Assembly: GCF_011064595.1 (NCBI RefSeq)
Contig: NZ_JAALJI010000015.1
Span: 1 to 64,000 of the forward strand
Source of the DNA: Paludisphaera soli
GTDB taxonomy: Bacteria; Planctomycetota; Planctomycetia; Isosphaerales; Isosphaeraceae
Reading direction: 5' to 3'
DNA: 64,000 bases
Shown: one piece after another, positions 35,133 to 43,760 of the stretch
Numbering within the stretch: position 1 is the stretch's first letter
Layout: each line of letters begins with the position of its first letter
Notes under the pieces: model-generated
The model's input: the letters and a program-made list of their open reading frames with translations, nothing else
Told to the model about the DNA's origin: nothing
Databases searched by the model: none
Translations under genes and position numbers: made by a program

Positions 35133-35651
35133 TTACGGAAACGGCGAGTCGAAGTCGTCGACGGCGGCCTTCTTCTTCGGGGCCCAGCCGAAGAGTTCCA
35201 GCTTCTCCTCTCGGGTGAGGCGGGGCCAGTTCCGGGTCTCGCGGAGGGCCTGGTCCCAGGGGACGCCGCGTAGCTCGCGGTAGCGGCGGGGGACGGCCGA
35301 CGAGCCCGCGGCGCAGAGGGCGTCGACCTCGGCGACCGCCGCGCCGATCTCGCGGGCGACCTCGGTGTCGGGCAGGTCGCGAAACGGCCCCCGGTCGAAG
35401 GCGTCCAGCTGCTGCCGGGCGATCTCCTCGCCGTTGCGGGCGATGAAATCCCGCAGGGCGTCGGGATCGACGGCCGACCAGACCAGGCCGCACGAGGCGC
35501 ACGCGGCGAACGTCGACCGGACGCCCAGGCCGGAGCTGTACGGCCGGCAGTGTCGAGGCCGGACGCAGCACGAGCCCCCGTCGCCGACGGCCAGCACGTC
35601 GACGCTCAGGACGGACGAGCCGCCGCAACGGGGACAGCAGGCGGATTTCAC
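35133..35651 (-). CDS. Zinc-ribbon protein, unknown function
   Basis: A 172-residue soluble protein. A four-cysteine zinc ribbon (CPRCGG and, after about 45 residues, CASCGLVW) opens it, with three more cysteines and histidine between them. The rest is helical, with RNGEEIARQQLDAFDRG and a C-terminal acidic-basic region (KKKAAVDDFDSPFP). The GTG at 35651 was chosen because GGGAGG lies four bases upstream. The family was not recognised. Ribbons like this often bind nucleic acid or structure a small domain. Confidence 0.6.
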   Translation of the reverse strand: MKSACCPRCGGSSVLSVDVLAVGDGGSCCVRPRHCRPYSSGLGVRSTFAACASCGLVWSAVDPDALRDFIARNGEEIARQQLDAFDRGPFRDLPDTEVAREIGAAVAEVDALCAAGSSAVPRRYRELRGVPWDQALRETRNWPRLTREEKLELFGWAPKKKAAVDDFDSPFP

Positions 35652-35795
35652 GGGCACCTCCCGTCGTCAGATGTGGATACGATCGGTTTCCGCCCGGCGA
35701 TTCGTCGATTTGGCAGGGATATTGCGGATAATCGCCCGACAGCAGCCGGGCTCTCCCGGTCCTGTCCACATCTTATCGCGATTCCGAGGATCGCC

Positions 35796-36323
35796 ATGAA
35801 CACGCGAAAGAGCGACGAGAAGCTAGTGGACCTCCCCCCCTTCGGCGAGCGCAACGCCGACCCCGCGACCGACCAGCCGGGCTCGCACCCGATCGAGACC
35901 GGCATCGGGGCCGCCGTCGGCGGCGCGGCCACCGGGGCCTCCCTCGGCTCGGCGGCCGGGCCGGTGGGGACCGTCATCGGCACGGCCGTCGGCGCCATCG
36001 CCGGAGGTCTCGCCGGCAAGGGGATCGGCGAGTTGATCGATCCGACCACCGAGGACAACTGGCTCCGCGACAACTTCCGGTCGCGCCCCTACGTCGAGGA
36101 CGGCGACCAGTTCGAGGACTTCCACCACGCCTTCCGCTACGGTGCGTGGGCCGAATCCAGGTACGGCGACGCCGGCATCGACCTGTCCGACAAGAAGTTC
36201 CAGGACGATTGGGAGGCCAGCAAAGAAAGCGACCTCCCCTGGACCAAGGCCGTCGGCGCCGTCAAGGACGCCTACGACCGCGCCGTCCACGTCCGCCGAC
36301 ACCGCGAGAAGTCCGGGGGCTGA
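35796..36323 (+). CDS. Glycine-zipper protein
   Basis: A 175-residue protein whose residues about 36-80 form a glycine zipper (GAAVGGAATGASLGSAAG and GTVIGTAVGAIAGGLAGKG), a pattern that packs helices in membranes or in stress-related assemblies. It is followed by a hydrophilic, aromatic- and acid-rich tail (about 81-175). No signal peptide is visible at the start. GAGGA lies five bases before the ATG. Only four bases separate its stop from that of the convergent beta-propeller gene. Confidence 0.75.
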   Translation: MNTRKSDEKLVDLPPFGERNADPATDQPGSHPIETGIGAAVGGAATGASLGSAAGPVGTVIGTAVGAIAGGLAGKGIGELIDPTTEDNWLRDNFRSRPYVEDGDQFEDFHHAFRYGAWAESRYGDAGIDLSDKKFQDDWEASKESDLPWTKAVGAVKDAYDRAVHVRRHREKSGG

Positions 36324-36327
36324 CCGC

Positions 36328-37590
36328 TCACGCCCCGGCCGCGTCCAGGATGACGACGTGCGACGGGTTGCCCACCGGGACGTAATGCCCGGTGAACGCC
36401 AGCCCGCCGCTCGGCACGTCGACGCGGAAGACGGCGATGTTGTCGCCCCGCTGGTTGCAGCAGTAGAGGAACCGGCCGGTCGGGTCGAAGGAGAAGCTGC
36501 GAGGGTAGTCGCCGCGCGTCCATTCCTCGCCGACGTAGCTGAGCGTCCCGTCCGGGCCGACGGCGAGGATCGCGATGCTGTCGTGCAGACGGTTGCCGGC
36601 GTAGACGAAGCGGCCGTCGGCCGACACGAGGATCTCCGACGTGAAGTTACTGCCCGCGAATCCGGGCGGCAGCGTCGAGATCGTCTGCCGCGGCGACAGC
36701 CGACCGCGCTCGGCGTCGTAGTCGAACAGGACGATCGTCGAGCCTTCCTCCTGGATCGAGTAGAACCAACGGCCGTTGGGATGGAAGTGGAAGTGTCGCG
36801 GGCCGTCGCCCGGCGGCAGGGCGACGGCGTGCGGCTCGTTCGGCGTCAGCTTGCCCGTCTCCGCGTCGAACTTCCAGACGAAGATCCGATCCAGACCCAG
36901 GTCGACGTGGATGACGAACCGGCCCGAGGGGTCGGCCTGGATCATGTGCGCGTGGGTCCGGTCGTGGCCGCTGATCGCGAACGAGCCCGGCGGCGCGTGC
37001 GTCGCCTTCCGAGGCCCGATCTCGCCGGCGTCGACCTTCGCGTCGACCGGCTCGCCGAGCTTGCCTCCTTCGAGGATCGGCAGGACCGCCACCGAGCCGC
37101 CGAAGTAGTTCGCCACCAGCAGGAACCGCCCCGACGGATGCAGACTCACATAGGTCGGCCCCGCGCCGCCCGATTGGACGGTGTTCAACGGCGTCAGGGT
37201 CCCCGTCGCGCGATCCACGGCGAAGGCGCTGACGGTCCCGTGCTTGTCGTCCCCCACGCGGTCGGTCTCGTTGGCCGAATACAGGTGCGTGCCCGATGCA
37301 TCCAGCGCCAGGCAGCTCGGGCTCGTCCCCATCTCGTGCACGCCGACGGCCGTCATCGCGCCGGTCTCGCGATCGACCCGGAAGACGTGGATCCCCCGGC
37401 CGTTCCCCGGCGGCAGGTCCACCTGCGTCGGCAAGACGTCCCGGAGCGGCGAGCTGAACGTCCCGACGAAGGCCAGGAGGTCCCCCCCTCCCTGCCCCGC
37501 TCGGAGCGAGCCGGCGACGATCGGGGCGGTCGCGGCCAGCGCGAGGGATTCCTTCAGGAACAGACGACGGGAACGATCGGAGGATGTCAT
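36328..37590 (-). CDS. Tat-exported lactonase-type seven-bladed beta-propeller
   Basis: A 420-residue protein. The N-terminus SDRSRRLFLKESLALAA is a Tat signal. The body reads as a 6-phosphogluconolactonase-like (PF10282) propeller, with blade repeats such as ALDASGTHLYSANETD, SLHPSGRFLLVANYFGGSV, HFHPNGRWFYSIQEEGST and VSADGRFVYAGNR. Family members hydrolyse lactones in the cytoplasm, but an exported version more likely acts on extracellular sugar or homoserine lactones, or only binds ligand. ATG 37590 was chosen as the Met directly before the Tat motif; upstream sequence is Arg-rich. Confidence 0.82.
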   Translation of the reverse strand: MTSSDRSRRLFLKESLALAATAPIVAGSLRAGQGGGDLLAFVGTFSSPLRDVLPTQVDLPPGNGRGIHVFRVDRETGAMTAVGVHEMGTSPSCLALDASGTHLYSANETDRVGDDKHGTVSAFAVDRATGTLTPLNTVQSGGAGPTYVSLHPSGRFLLVANYFGGSVAVLPILEGGKLGEPVDAKVDAGEIGPRKATHAPPGSFAISGHDRTHAHMIQADPSGRFVIHVDLGLDRIFVWKFDAETGKLTPNEPHAVALPPGDGPRHFHFHPNGRWFYSIQEEGSTIVLFDYDAERGRLSPRQTISTLPPGFAGSNFTSEILVSADGRFVYAGNRLHDSIAILAVGPDGTLSYVGEEWTRGDYPRSFSFDPTGRFLYCCNQRGDNIAVFRVDVPSGGLAFTGHYVPVGNPSHVVILDAAGA

Positions 37591-37835
37591 GGGGTTGATG
37601 CCGTCTTTCGTGATGCGATCGGGATGAACGGGCGGGTCGGCCGCCGGGCTACTTCCGAGATAGACTACCCGCCCCCCGCTCCTGCATTCCACTCCGCGGA
37701 TCCGACGCCGACGTCGGTTATTTCCTTGAGCCCGCCACGCTCCTCGCATCCAATGGGCGAGTCCGAACATGGCCCTCGCCAGGCCCGCGACATCGATACG
37801 ACCCACGGCTTATCAGCTTCGCGAGTCATCATGCC

Positions 37836-39629
37836 ATGACGTCAACACTTGTCTTCGCCCTGCTCTTCACGACGGCCGGCACGTCCCTCGCCGAGGAACC
37901 GCCCACGCTCCCCGAGGGGTACTGGCCCGAGGCGAAGGCCGCCGAGATCCTGGCGAAGACCCAGGAGATCCGCCTGGCCCCGGATCTCGCGGGGCTCGAC
38001 GAAAACGAGCAGGCGGCCCTGGCATCGCTGCTCCAGGCGGGCGCCGTCTTCCAGAGGCTCTACGAGGACGCGCGGCATCACCAGGCGTTGAAGTCGCACC
38101 AGGAGCTGATCGACCTGGACCGCAAGCTGGGGAGCCCGAAGCGGACGAAGGACCTCCTCGACCTCTACCGGCTCTTCCAGGGGCCGATCGCCACCACGCT
38201 GGCCAACGCCCGCGAGCCGTTCCTCCCCGTCGGCCCGCAGCTCCCGGGGCGGAACGTTTACCCGATCGACGCGACCGGCGAGCAGGTGACCGGCTTCGTC
38301 GACGCCCACCCCGACCGCAAGGAGACGATCCTCGCCGAACGCTCCGTCGTCCGCCGCTCGACCCGCGAGAACCTCGACCGCGACCTCAAAGCGCTCGAAG
38401 ACGGCGCCCTCGACATCCTGCACCCCGGCCTGAAGGCGCATCTCCAGACGCTCGCGAAGGCCCCCGACGAGGCGACGTTCTACGCCGTCCCCTACGCCGT
38501 GGCGTATGCGCACGACCTGCGGCTCGCCTTCGGCCACCTCAACGCCGCCGCCGACCGGCTGCAGGCGACCGACGAGGACCTGGCCGCCTACCTCCGCAAC
38601 CGGGCCCGCGACCTCCTTTCGAACGATTACGAGAGCGGCGACGCCTCGTGGGTCTCCGGCCGATTCCGGAAGCTCAACGCGCAGATCGGCGCTTACGAGA
38701 CCTACGACGACGCCCTCTTCGGCGTGAAGGCGTTCTCCAGCTTCAGCCTGCTCCTGATCGACCGCGCGGCGACCGACGAGCTGCGGAAGAAGCTCGGCGG
38801 GCTCCAGAAGGTCGAGGACGCCTTGCCCTACGACCACGCCAAGCGCGTGCGCGAGGACATCTCGGTCGGCGTCTACGACGTGATCGCCGACTTCGGCCAG
38901 GCCCGGGGGACGAACACGGCGACCATCCTCCCGAACGACGCGACCTATTCCCGCAAGTACGGCCGGACGATCCTCCTCCGCCGCAACGTGATGGAGAACC
39001 CCGAGCTGTTCGCCACCGACCTGCGGATCTGGAAGGCCGCGACGGCCGACCGCTTCGCCGACGACCTCGCCCCGGCGGGGAACTTCCAGCGCACGCTCTG
39101 GCACGAGGTCGGCCACTACCTGGGCGTCGACCGCGACAAGCAGGGGCGGACGCTCGACGCCGCCCTCCGCGACCAGGCCGACGCCATGGAGGAGATGAAG
39201 GCCGACCTCGTCTCCCTCTTCACCTTGCATCGCATGGCGAAGGACGATGCGATCGACGCCAAGCTCCTCCGCGCCGTGCAGGCCGGCGGGATCCGCCGCA
39301 CGCTCCAGAACGTGAAGCCCCGCAAGGACCAGCCGTATCAGACGATGCAGCTCGCCCAGTTCAATTACTTCCTGGACCGGGGCCTGATCGCCGCCGACCC
39401 CGAGACCGCGAGGCTCACGATCGACTACGCGAAGTACGCCGAGGTCGTCACCGACCTGCTGCACGAGGTGCTCGGCGTGCAGTACGAGGGCGACCGGGAC
39501 TCCGCCGAGGCCTTCCTCACGAAATGGGGCGCCTGGACCCCCGAACTCCACGAGAGGCTCGCCGCCCGGATCCGAGACGCCCAGGGCGCCCGCTTCCGGA
39601 TCGTCCGCTACGGCGCGCTGGGGGAATGA
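37836..39629 (+). CDS. Exported zinc metallopeptidase, M49 (DPP III)-like
   Basis: A 597-residue protein with a short signal (TLVFALLFTTAGTSLAEE). The zinc motif is LWHEVGHYLG (H423-E424-V-G-H427), with EEMKADLVSLF about 29 residues on providing a third Glu ligand. The EExxAD element and the large helical N-terminal half resemble dipeptidyl peptidase III, which classically carries HEXXXH; this one has HEXXH. DPP III enzymes trim dipeptides from short peptides. A signal sequence suggests action outside the cytoplasm, unusual for the family. No ribosome binding site is strong; ATG 37836 gives the signal peptide. Alternatively a distinct planctomycete gluzincin family. Confidence 0.72.
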   Translation: MTSTLVFALLFTTAGTSLAEEPPTLPEGYWPEAKAAEILAKTQEIRLAPDLAGLDENEQAALASLLQAGAVFQRLYEDARHHQALKSHQELIDLDRKLGSPKRTKDLLDLYRLFQGPIATTLANAREPFLPVGPQLPGRNVYPIDATGEQVTGFVDAHPDRKETILAERSVVRRSTRENLDRDLKALEDGALDILHPGLKAHLQTLAKAPDEATFYAVPYAVAYAHDLRLAFGHLNAAADRLQATDEDLAAYLRNRARDLLSNDYESGDASWVSGRFRKLNAQIGAYETYDDALFGVKAFSSFSLLLIDRAATDELRKKLGGLQKVEDALPYDHAKRVREDISVGVYDVIADFGQARGTNTATILPNDATYSRKYGRTILLRRNVMENPELFATDLRIWKAATADRFADDLAPAGNFQRTLWHEVGHYLGVDRDKQGRTLDAALRDQADAMEEMKADLVSLFTLHRMAKDDAIDAKLLRAVQAGGIRRTLQNVKPRKDQPYQTMQLAQFNYFLDRGLIAADPETARLTIDYAKYAEVVTDLLHEVLGVQYEGDRDSAEAFLTKWGAWTPELHERLAARIRDAQGARFRIVRYGALGE

Positions 39630-39798
39630 GGTGCCGACCTGCCGTCGGAGGACCCGGCCGTTTTCGTCTCCTCGGTGGATGCCCCGGGGGCGGGGCCTTC
39701 TCTCGTCCGCTCGTCTACCGAGCACCCCATCGCTCGTTGTGGCCGATCGGCCGAGCCCGGGTGGCACAGGCCGATCGACCTGAAACCAGGAGGTAGGG

Positions 39799-40227
39799 AT
39801 GAGAGGCGGCTTCGATAGGAGCAAGACCCTCCAGGAGATAGAGCGACGCGACTGGGGGGAGCCCACTTACGACTCGTACCTGGTGACGACCTGCCACCGG
39901 CTGCGTCGAAAACCGCTGGATAAGTTCACGGCGGAGGACCTCCGAATCATGATCGGCCAGAAGATCTCGCTACCGATACTCATGCCCTTGGCGGTGGAGT
40001 GGCTAGAGCGGGAGCCCCTGGCCGCCGGACGCTTTTATGGGGGCGATCTGCTGGCTGCGGTGACGGCCGTCGGCGACGACTTTTGGGCCATCCATCCGGA
40101 CTCTCTGCAGAGGGTCCGTCGGGTCTTGGGCCGTGTCCAAGACCTTCTGCCGTCCCTCGACGAGGTCGATCAAGGCACGATCAACCAGGTTTTGGAAGAA
40201 GCCCCACGAATGCTCAAAGCCGAGTGA
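39799..40227 (+). CDS. CdiI-like contact-dependent inhibition immunity protein (orphan)
   Basis: A 142-residue cytoplasmic protein. Its pattern, EIERRDWGEPTYDSYLVTTC followed by HRLRRKPLDKFTAEDLRIMI, then GQKISLPILMPLAVEWL, is that of the CdiI_2-type immunity family, which protects cells from CdiA toxin tips by binding the toxin domain. The ribosome binding site AGGAGG lies five to six bases before the ATG. No CdiA, CdiB or toxin-tip gene is visible in the window, so it is an orphan, possibly guarding against neighbours. The nearest downstream genes are small unknowns. Confidence 0.75.
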   Translation: MRGGFDRSKTLQEIERRDWGEPTYDSYLVTTCHRLRRKPLDKFTAEDLRIMIGQKISLPILMPLAVEWLEREPLAAGRFYGGDLLAAVTAVGDDFWAIHPDSLQRVRRVLGRVQDLLPSLDEVDQGTINQVLEEAPRMLKAE

Positions 40228-40362
40228 GGCCGTGAAGCGAGGCTCGTTACTCAACTCGCTTTACATCAAAGGCTTTAAGATGCGTTAGCCCCGGCCTCGG
40301 GGGTATGGGCCGAGGAGAGCCCCACGACCTCGATTTTCGCCCAGAAGAGGCTGGTCCTCGGT

Positions 40363-40647
40363 GTGAAAGCGTCCGTCGCCGATCGATGCTGGGGCAAAGG
40401 CAGGCCGACCGAGGCGACCGTTCGAGCCGTCGAGTCCGGTCATCGTCGCCTGCCGTATTCCGAATGCTCGTGCACGGGTCCGGTGCGATTCAACGGCCAC
40501 CGCGACCTGCTGGCGGGCCTCGCGGACGGCGAGGGCCTGTGGGTCGCCGCGCGCAGGGAGTCCGAGTTCCGAGAGTTCCGCCGGCTCCTGGAGCCGACGG
40601 GCATGTCATGGGAGGCCGGTTCCGACGATTGGCCCCGCGACGGGTGA
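40363..40647 (+). CDS. Possible small protein, unknown
   Basis: A 94-codon frame opening with GTG. Its second half (GHRDLLAGLADGEGLWVAARR and ESEFREFRRLLEP) has third-position GC typical of this genome and reads as a helical protein. The first half is weaker, and no clear ribosome binding site exists (AGAAGAGG is 12 bases away). It may be real, with a misplaced start, or a decayed gene. No family recognised. Confidence 0.3.
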   Translation: MKASVADRCWGKGRPTEATVRAVESGHRRLPYSECSCTGPVRFNGHRDLLAGLADGEGLWVAARRESEFREFRRLLEPTGMSWEAGSDDWPRDG

Positions 40648-40690
40648 CGCCCGATCCGCGGCGTCGACCCGATGCGAAGCCCCCTGGGGC

Positions 40691-41017
40691 TCAGTCGCCG
40701 TTGACGAGATGGTCGCGATCCTCGTAGCGGATCAGGGTGGACTCGGGGACGTCCAGCGATCGGAGGATGCGACGGGCCGCCTCGATCCCCCGGTCGACGT
40801 CGCATTCCCGCACCTCGACCTCGATCGACCAGAGCATGCGGTTCTTGTAGGTTCCGTAGGAGAAGACGCGGCCCAGCCCGACGGCCCGGAACTCCCGGTC
40901 GACCCGCTCGGCATATTCGCCGATCGACCGGCCGGCGGGGCCCAGCTCGGCCAGGACGAGGGTGATCCATCGAGCTTCGAGCACGTCGATGTCGTCCACG
41001 TCGAAGGCGTCGCCCAT
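40691..41017 (-). CDS. Conserved-looking small protein, unknown
   Basis: A 108-residue soluble, acidic protein. The pattern of alternating strands and helices (WITLVLAELGP, then VFSYGTYKNRMLWSIEVEVRE, then IEAARRILRSLDVP) suggests an alpha/beta fold such as a ferredoxin-like sandwich. GAGGAGG stands eight bases before the ATG, and third-position GC is strong, so it is probably real. No family recognised. Confidence 0.6.
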   Translation of the reverse strand: MGDAFDVDDIDVLEARWITLVLAELGPAGRSIGEYAERVDREFRAVGLGRVFSYGTYKNRMLWSIEVEVRECDVDRGIEAARRILRSLDVPESTLIRYEDRDHLVNGD

Positions 41018-41263
41018 TCGAGGGGCCTCCTCGCCGGTTCGGGTCTCGGGATGGGAAGTCGGCCGGGCCGTCGTCCGTCGCGTGAGTATCGAGCGAGCGG
41101 CCGTCCCTCACAACGCCCCACCGACCTAGGCTCGTCCGGAGCCCGCGCCGGCGCTCTCAAATCGGGCCCGTCTCGGTAAGCTGGGTGACGTATTCGCGAC
41201 GGCCCCGCCAGGGAGACGGCCGTCGCGACCGGTCCGTTTCCCCCGAGAAGGGTCCTCGCCCCC

Positions 41264-43657
41264 GTGATCGACATCCTGCTGCGGTCCCGCTACGTCCTCG
41301 GTTCGATCGTGCTCGCGCTGCTGGCCTACCTGATCGTCTTCGGCGAACACGTCGGCTATGAGCAGTCGATCAGCTCGTTCTTCGCCGACGACGACCCGGC
41401 GATGCTCGTCTACCAGGACGCCGCCGGGACGTTCGGCGACGACAACTTCGTCTTCCTCGTCTACGACGATCCCGAGGTCGTCAGCCCGGCCGGGGTGGAC
41501 CGCGTCGCCGAGCTGGCCGCGGCCGTCGCGCCCGATCAGATTCCCGGCGTGCAGCGGATCGAGTCGCTCGACGCCATGCCGCTCGTCTGGGCCCTGGACG
41601 ACGCCCTGCTGGCGCTCGACAAGATGCCGAACTTCGCGCGTCGGATGGCGATGGACGCGGCGCGGAAGGCGGTCGGCAACATCGACCTGAAGAGCAACAG
41701 CATGACCGTCGGCGGGGCCGTGCGAGCGGCCGATCCCGCGCGAGCCGCTTCGATCCGGGAGCGGCTGACGAAGAACCCCCTGTTCGTCGGCACCCTGATC
41801 GACCCGAGCGGCACGTCCACGGCGGTGGTCGCCCGGCTGCGGAAGACCGCCGATCACGACGTGGTCGAGACTGTCCGCCGGCTTCGCGAGGAGGCCGACG
41901 CCTTCGCCGAGCGGCATGGAATCGCCCGGCCGGCGGTGGTGGGCCCGCCGGTGCTGCTCGCCGACGGCTTCGCGTCGATCGAGATCGACGGCCGGCGGCT
42001 GGCGGCGGTGGGGATGTTCCTGATCGCCCTGGTGACGCTCTCGGCCGTGCGGAGCGTCTGGTGGGCGATCGTGCCGATCGTCTCCGGCTGGACGGTCTGG
42101 CTGGCGACCGAGACCCTGCTGCACGCCTTCGGCATCCGGCTCTCGCTCTCGGGGGGGCCGTTGGTGGCCCAGATCATCGTCCTGACGATGCCGGCGGCCA
42201 GCCACCTGGCGATCCACTTCCGCGACGACCGCCGCCGCCTGCCGGCCCGCACCGCCGCGCGGCTGACCCTCAAGACGGTCTCCACGCCGATCCTCTGGAC
42301 GGCCGTCACCGGGGCCGTCGGCTACCTCGCGCTGGTGACGAGCAACGTGATGCCGATCCAGCAGTTCGGGGCGATCCTGGGCTCCTGCACGCTGACGGCC
42401 GCGGTGCTCGTCATGGCCCTCGCCCCCGTCGCCATGCTGCCCCCCTTCCCGATGGAGATCCCGGTCCGCCAGGGCTCCAAGTCGCGGGTCTCCGCCGCGA
42501 TGAACCGGCTGACCCTGCTGGTCCACCGCCGGCCGGCGATCGTCGTGGCGATCCTCGCCCTGGCCACCATCCCGCCGGCCTTCGGGATGTTCCGGCTGAC
42601 GTATGAAACCAACTACATCAACCTGTTCAAGCCCGAGACGCGGGTCGTCGGCGACTACAAGGCGGTCGAGGCCAAGCTCGGCGGCATCGGCCTGGTCGAG
42701 ATCATCGCGCCCATCGGGACGACCATCGACCCCGAGACCCTCGGCAAGCTCGACCGCGCCGGCGACGTCATCCGCGGCCTGGAGCCCGGCCGCCCGGGGG
42801 CCGTGGCCCAGGTGCTCTCGCTGGCGACCGTGCTCGACCCCGACGGCCGCATCGCCGAGCTGGCCCCCGACGCCCGCGCCCGCGTCCTGGCCGACAAGCT
42901 GGCGTTGATCGAGGCCTCGCCCCAGGCGTCGCTGCTGCGGAGCTTCTGGAATCCGGAGGAGAAGCGAGCCCGGATCCTCGTCCGCCTGCTGGAGCAGCAG
43001 CCGGCCGCGACCAAGGCGTCGATCTTCCGCCGCGCCGAGGACGCCGCCCGCGCCGAGTTCGGCCCGGAGGCCTACCTCACCGGCCTTTCGTTCCTGATGA
43101 CGAAGACGACCGAGGGGGTGGTGGCGACCCAGTGGAGCACCTTCGCCTGGTCGGCCTTCGGCATCCTGGCGATGCTCACAATCGCCTTCCGCAGCCCGAC
43201 GCTCGCCGCCCTGGCCCTGCTGCCGACGCTCCTGTCGGTCGGCCTGGTGCTGGGCCTGATGGGCTGGCTCTCGATCAAGCTGGACATCGCCACGGCGCTG
43301 GTCGCCAGCGTGGCCCTGGGGCTCTCGGTGGACGACACGTTCCACTGCCTGATCCAGTACCACAAGCTGCGCCGCAAGCGGGGGTTCCGCCGCAGCCTGT
43401 TCGCCAGCTACGCGGTCTCCGGGCCGGGGGTGTTGCTCTCCAGCCTGGCGGTGGCCGTCGGTTTCCTGGCGCTCCGGACGAGCGAGTTCGAGCCGTTCGT
43501 GAACTTCGGCACGATGGTCGCCGTCGCCACGGCGGGCAGCACGCTGGGGAACCTGCTGCTGCTCCCCGCCTGCCTGACGCTGATCGAACGACGACGACGG
43601 CCGAGCCCGTCGGCGAAGCCTCCCACGCCGGCCCCGGTCCCGATCGCGTCGCCGTGA
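41264..43657 (+). CDS. MMPL/RND-family exporter
   Basis: A 797-residue inner-membrane transporter with two RND halves, each of one helix, a large extracytoplasmic domain (about 30-235 and 445-615) and five clustered helices. GLSVDDTFHCLIQYHK in the second half is the RND/MMPL helix-4-type motif with paired acidic residues. It resembles HpnN/MMPL lipid exporters, which move hopanoids or complex lipids across the envelope; the substrate here is unknown. The start is GTG, with GAGAAGGG about 16 bases upstream. No periplasmic adaptor gene is beside it. Confidence 0.87.
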   Translation: MIDILLRSRYVLGSIVLALLAYLIVFGEHVGYEQSISSFFADDDPAMLVYQDAAGTFGDDNFVFLVYDDPEVVSPAGVDRVAELAAAVAPDQIPGVQRIESLDAMPLVWALDDALLALDKMPNFARRMAMDAARKAVGNIDLKSNSMTVGGAVRAADPARAASIRERLTKNPLFVGTLIDPSGTSTAVVARLRKTADHDVVETVRRLREEADAFAERHGIARPAVVGPPVLLADGFASIEIDGRRLAAVGMFLIALVTLSAVRSVWWAIVPIVSGWTVWLATETLLHAFGIRLSLSGGPLVAQIIVLTMPAASHLAIHFRDDRRRLPARTAARLTLKTVSTPILWTAVTGAVGYLALVTSNVMPIQQFGAILGSCTLTAAVLVMALAPVAMLPPFPMEIPVRQGSKSRVSAAMNRLTLLVHRRPAIVVAILALATIPPAFGMFRLTYETNYINLFKPETRVVGDYKAVEAKLGGIGLVEIIAPIGTTIDPETLGKLDRAGDVIRGLEPGRPGAVAQVLSLATVLDPDGRIAELAPDARARVLADKLALIEASPQASLLRSFWNPEEKRARILVRLLEQQPAATKASIFRRAEDAARAEFGPEAYLTGLSFLMTKTTEGVVATQWSTFAWSAFGILAMLTIAFRSPTLAALALLPTLLSVGLVLGLMGWLSIKLDIATALVASVALGLSVDDTFHCLIQYHKLRRKRGFRRSLFASYAVSGPGVLLSSLAVAVGFLALRTSEFEPFVNFGTMVAVATAGSTLGNLLLLPACLTLIERRRRPSPSAKPPTPAPVPIASP

Positions 43658-43760
43658 TCCCCTTCCGCCGGCCCGCGCGGAGCGGGTAATCTCGGAAGTC
43701 CGCCGCCGCGCAGCCAGGAGCGGCGGCCGGGACGCACCGAAGCGGAAAGAGGATCCTCGC

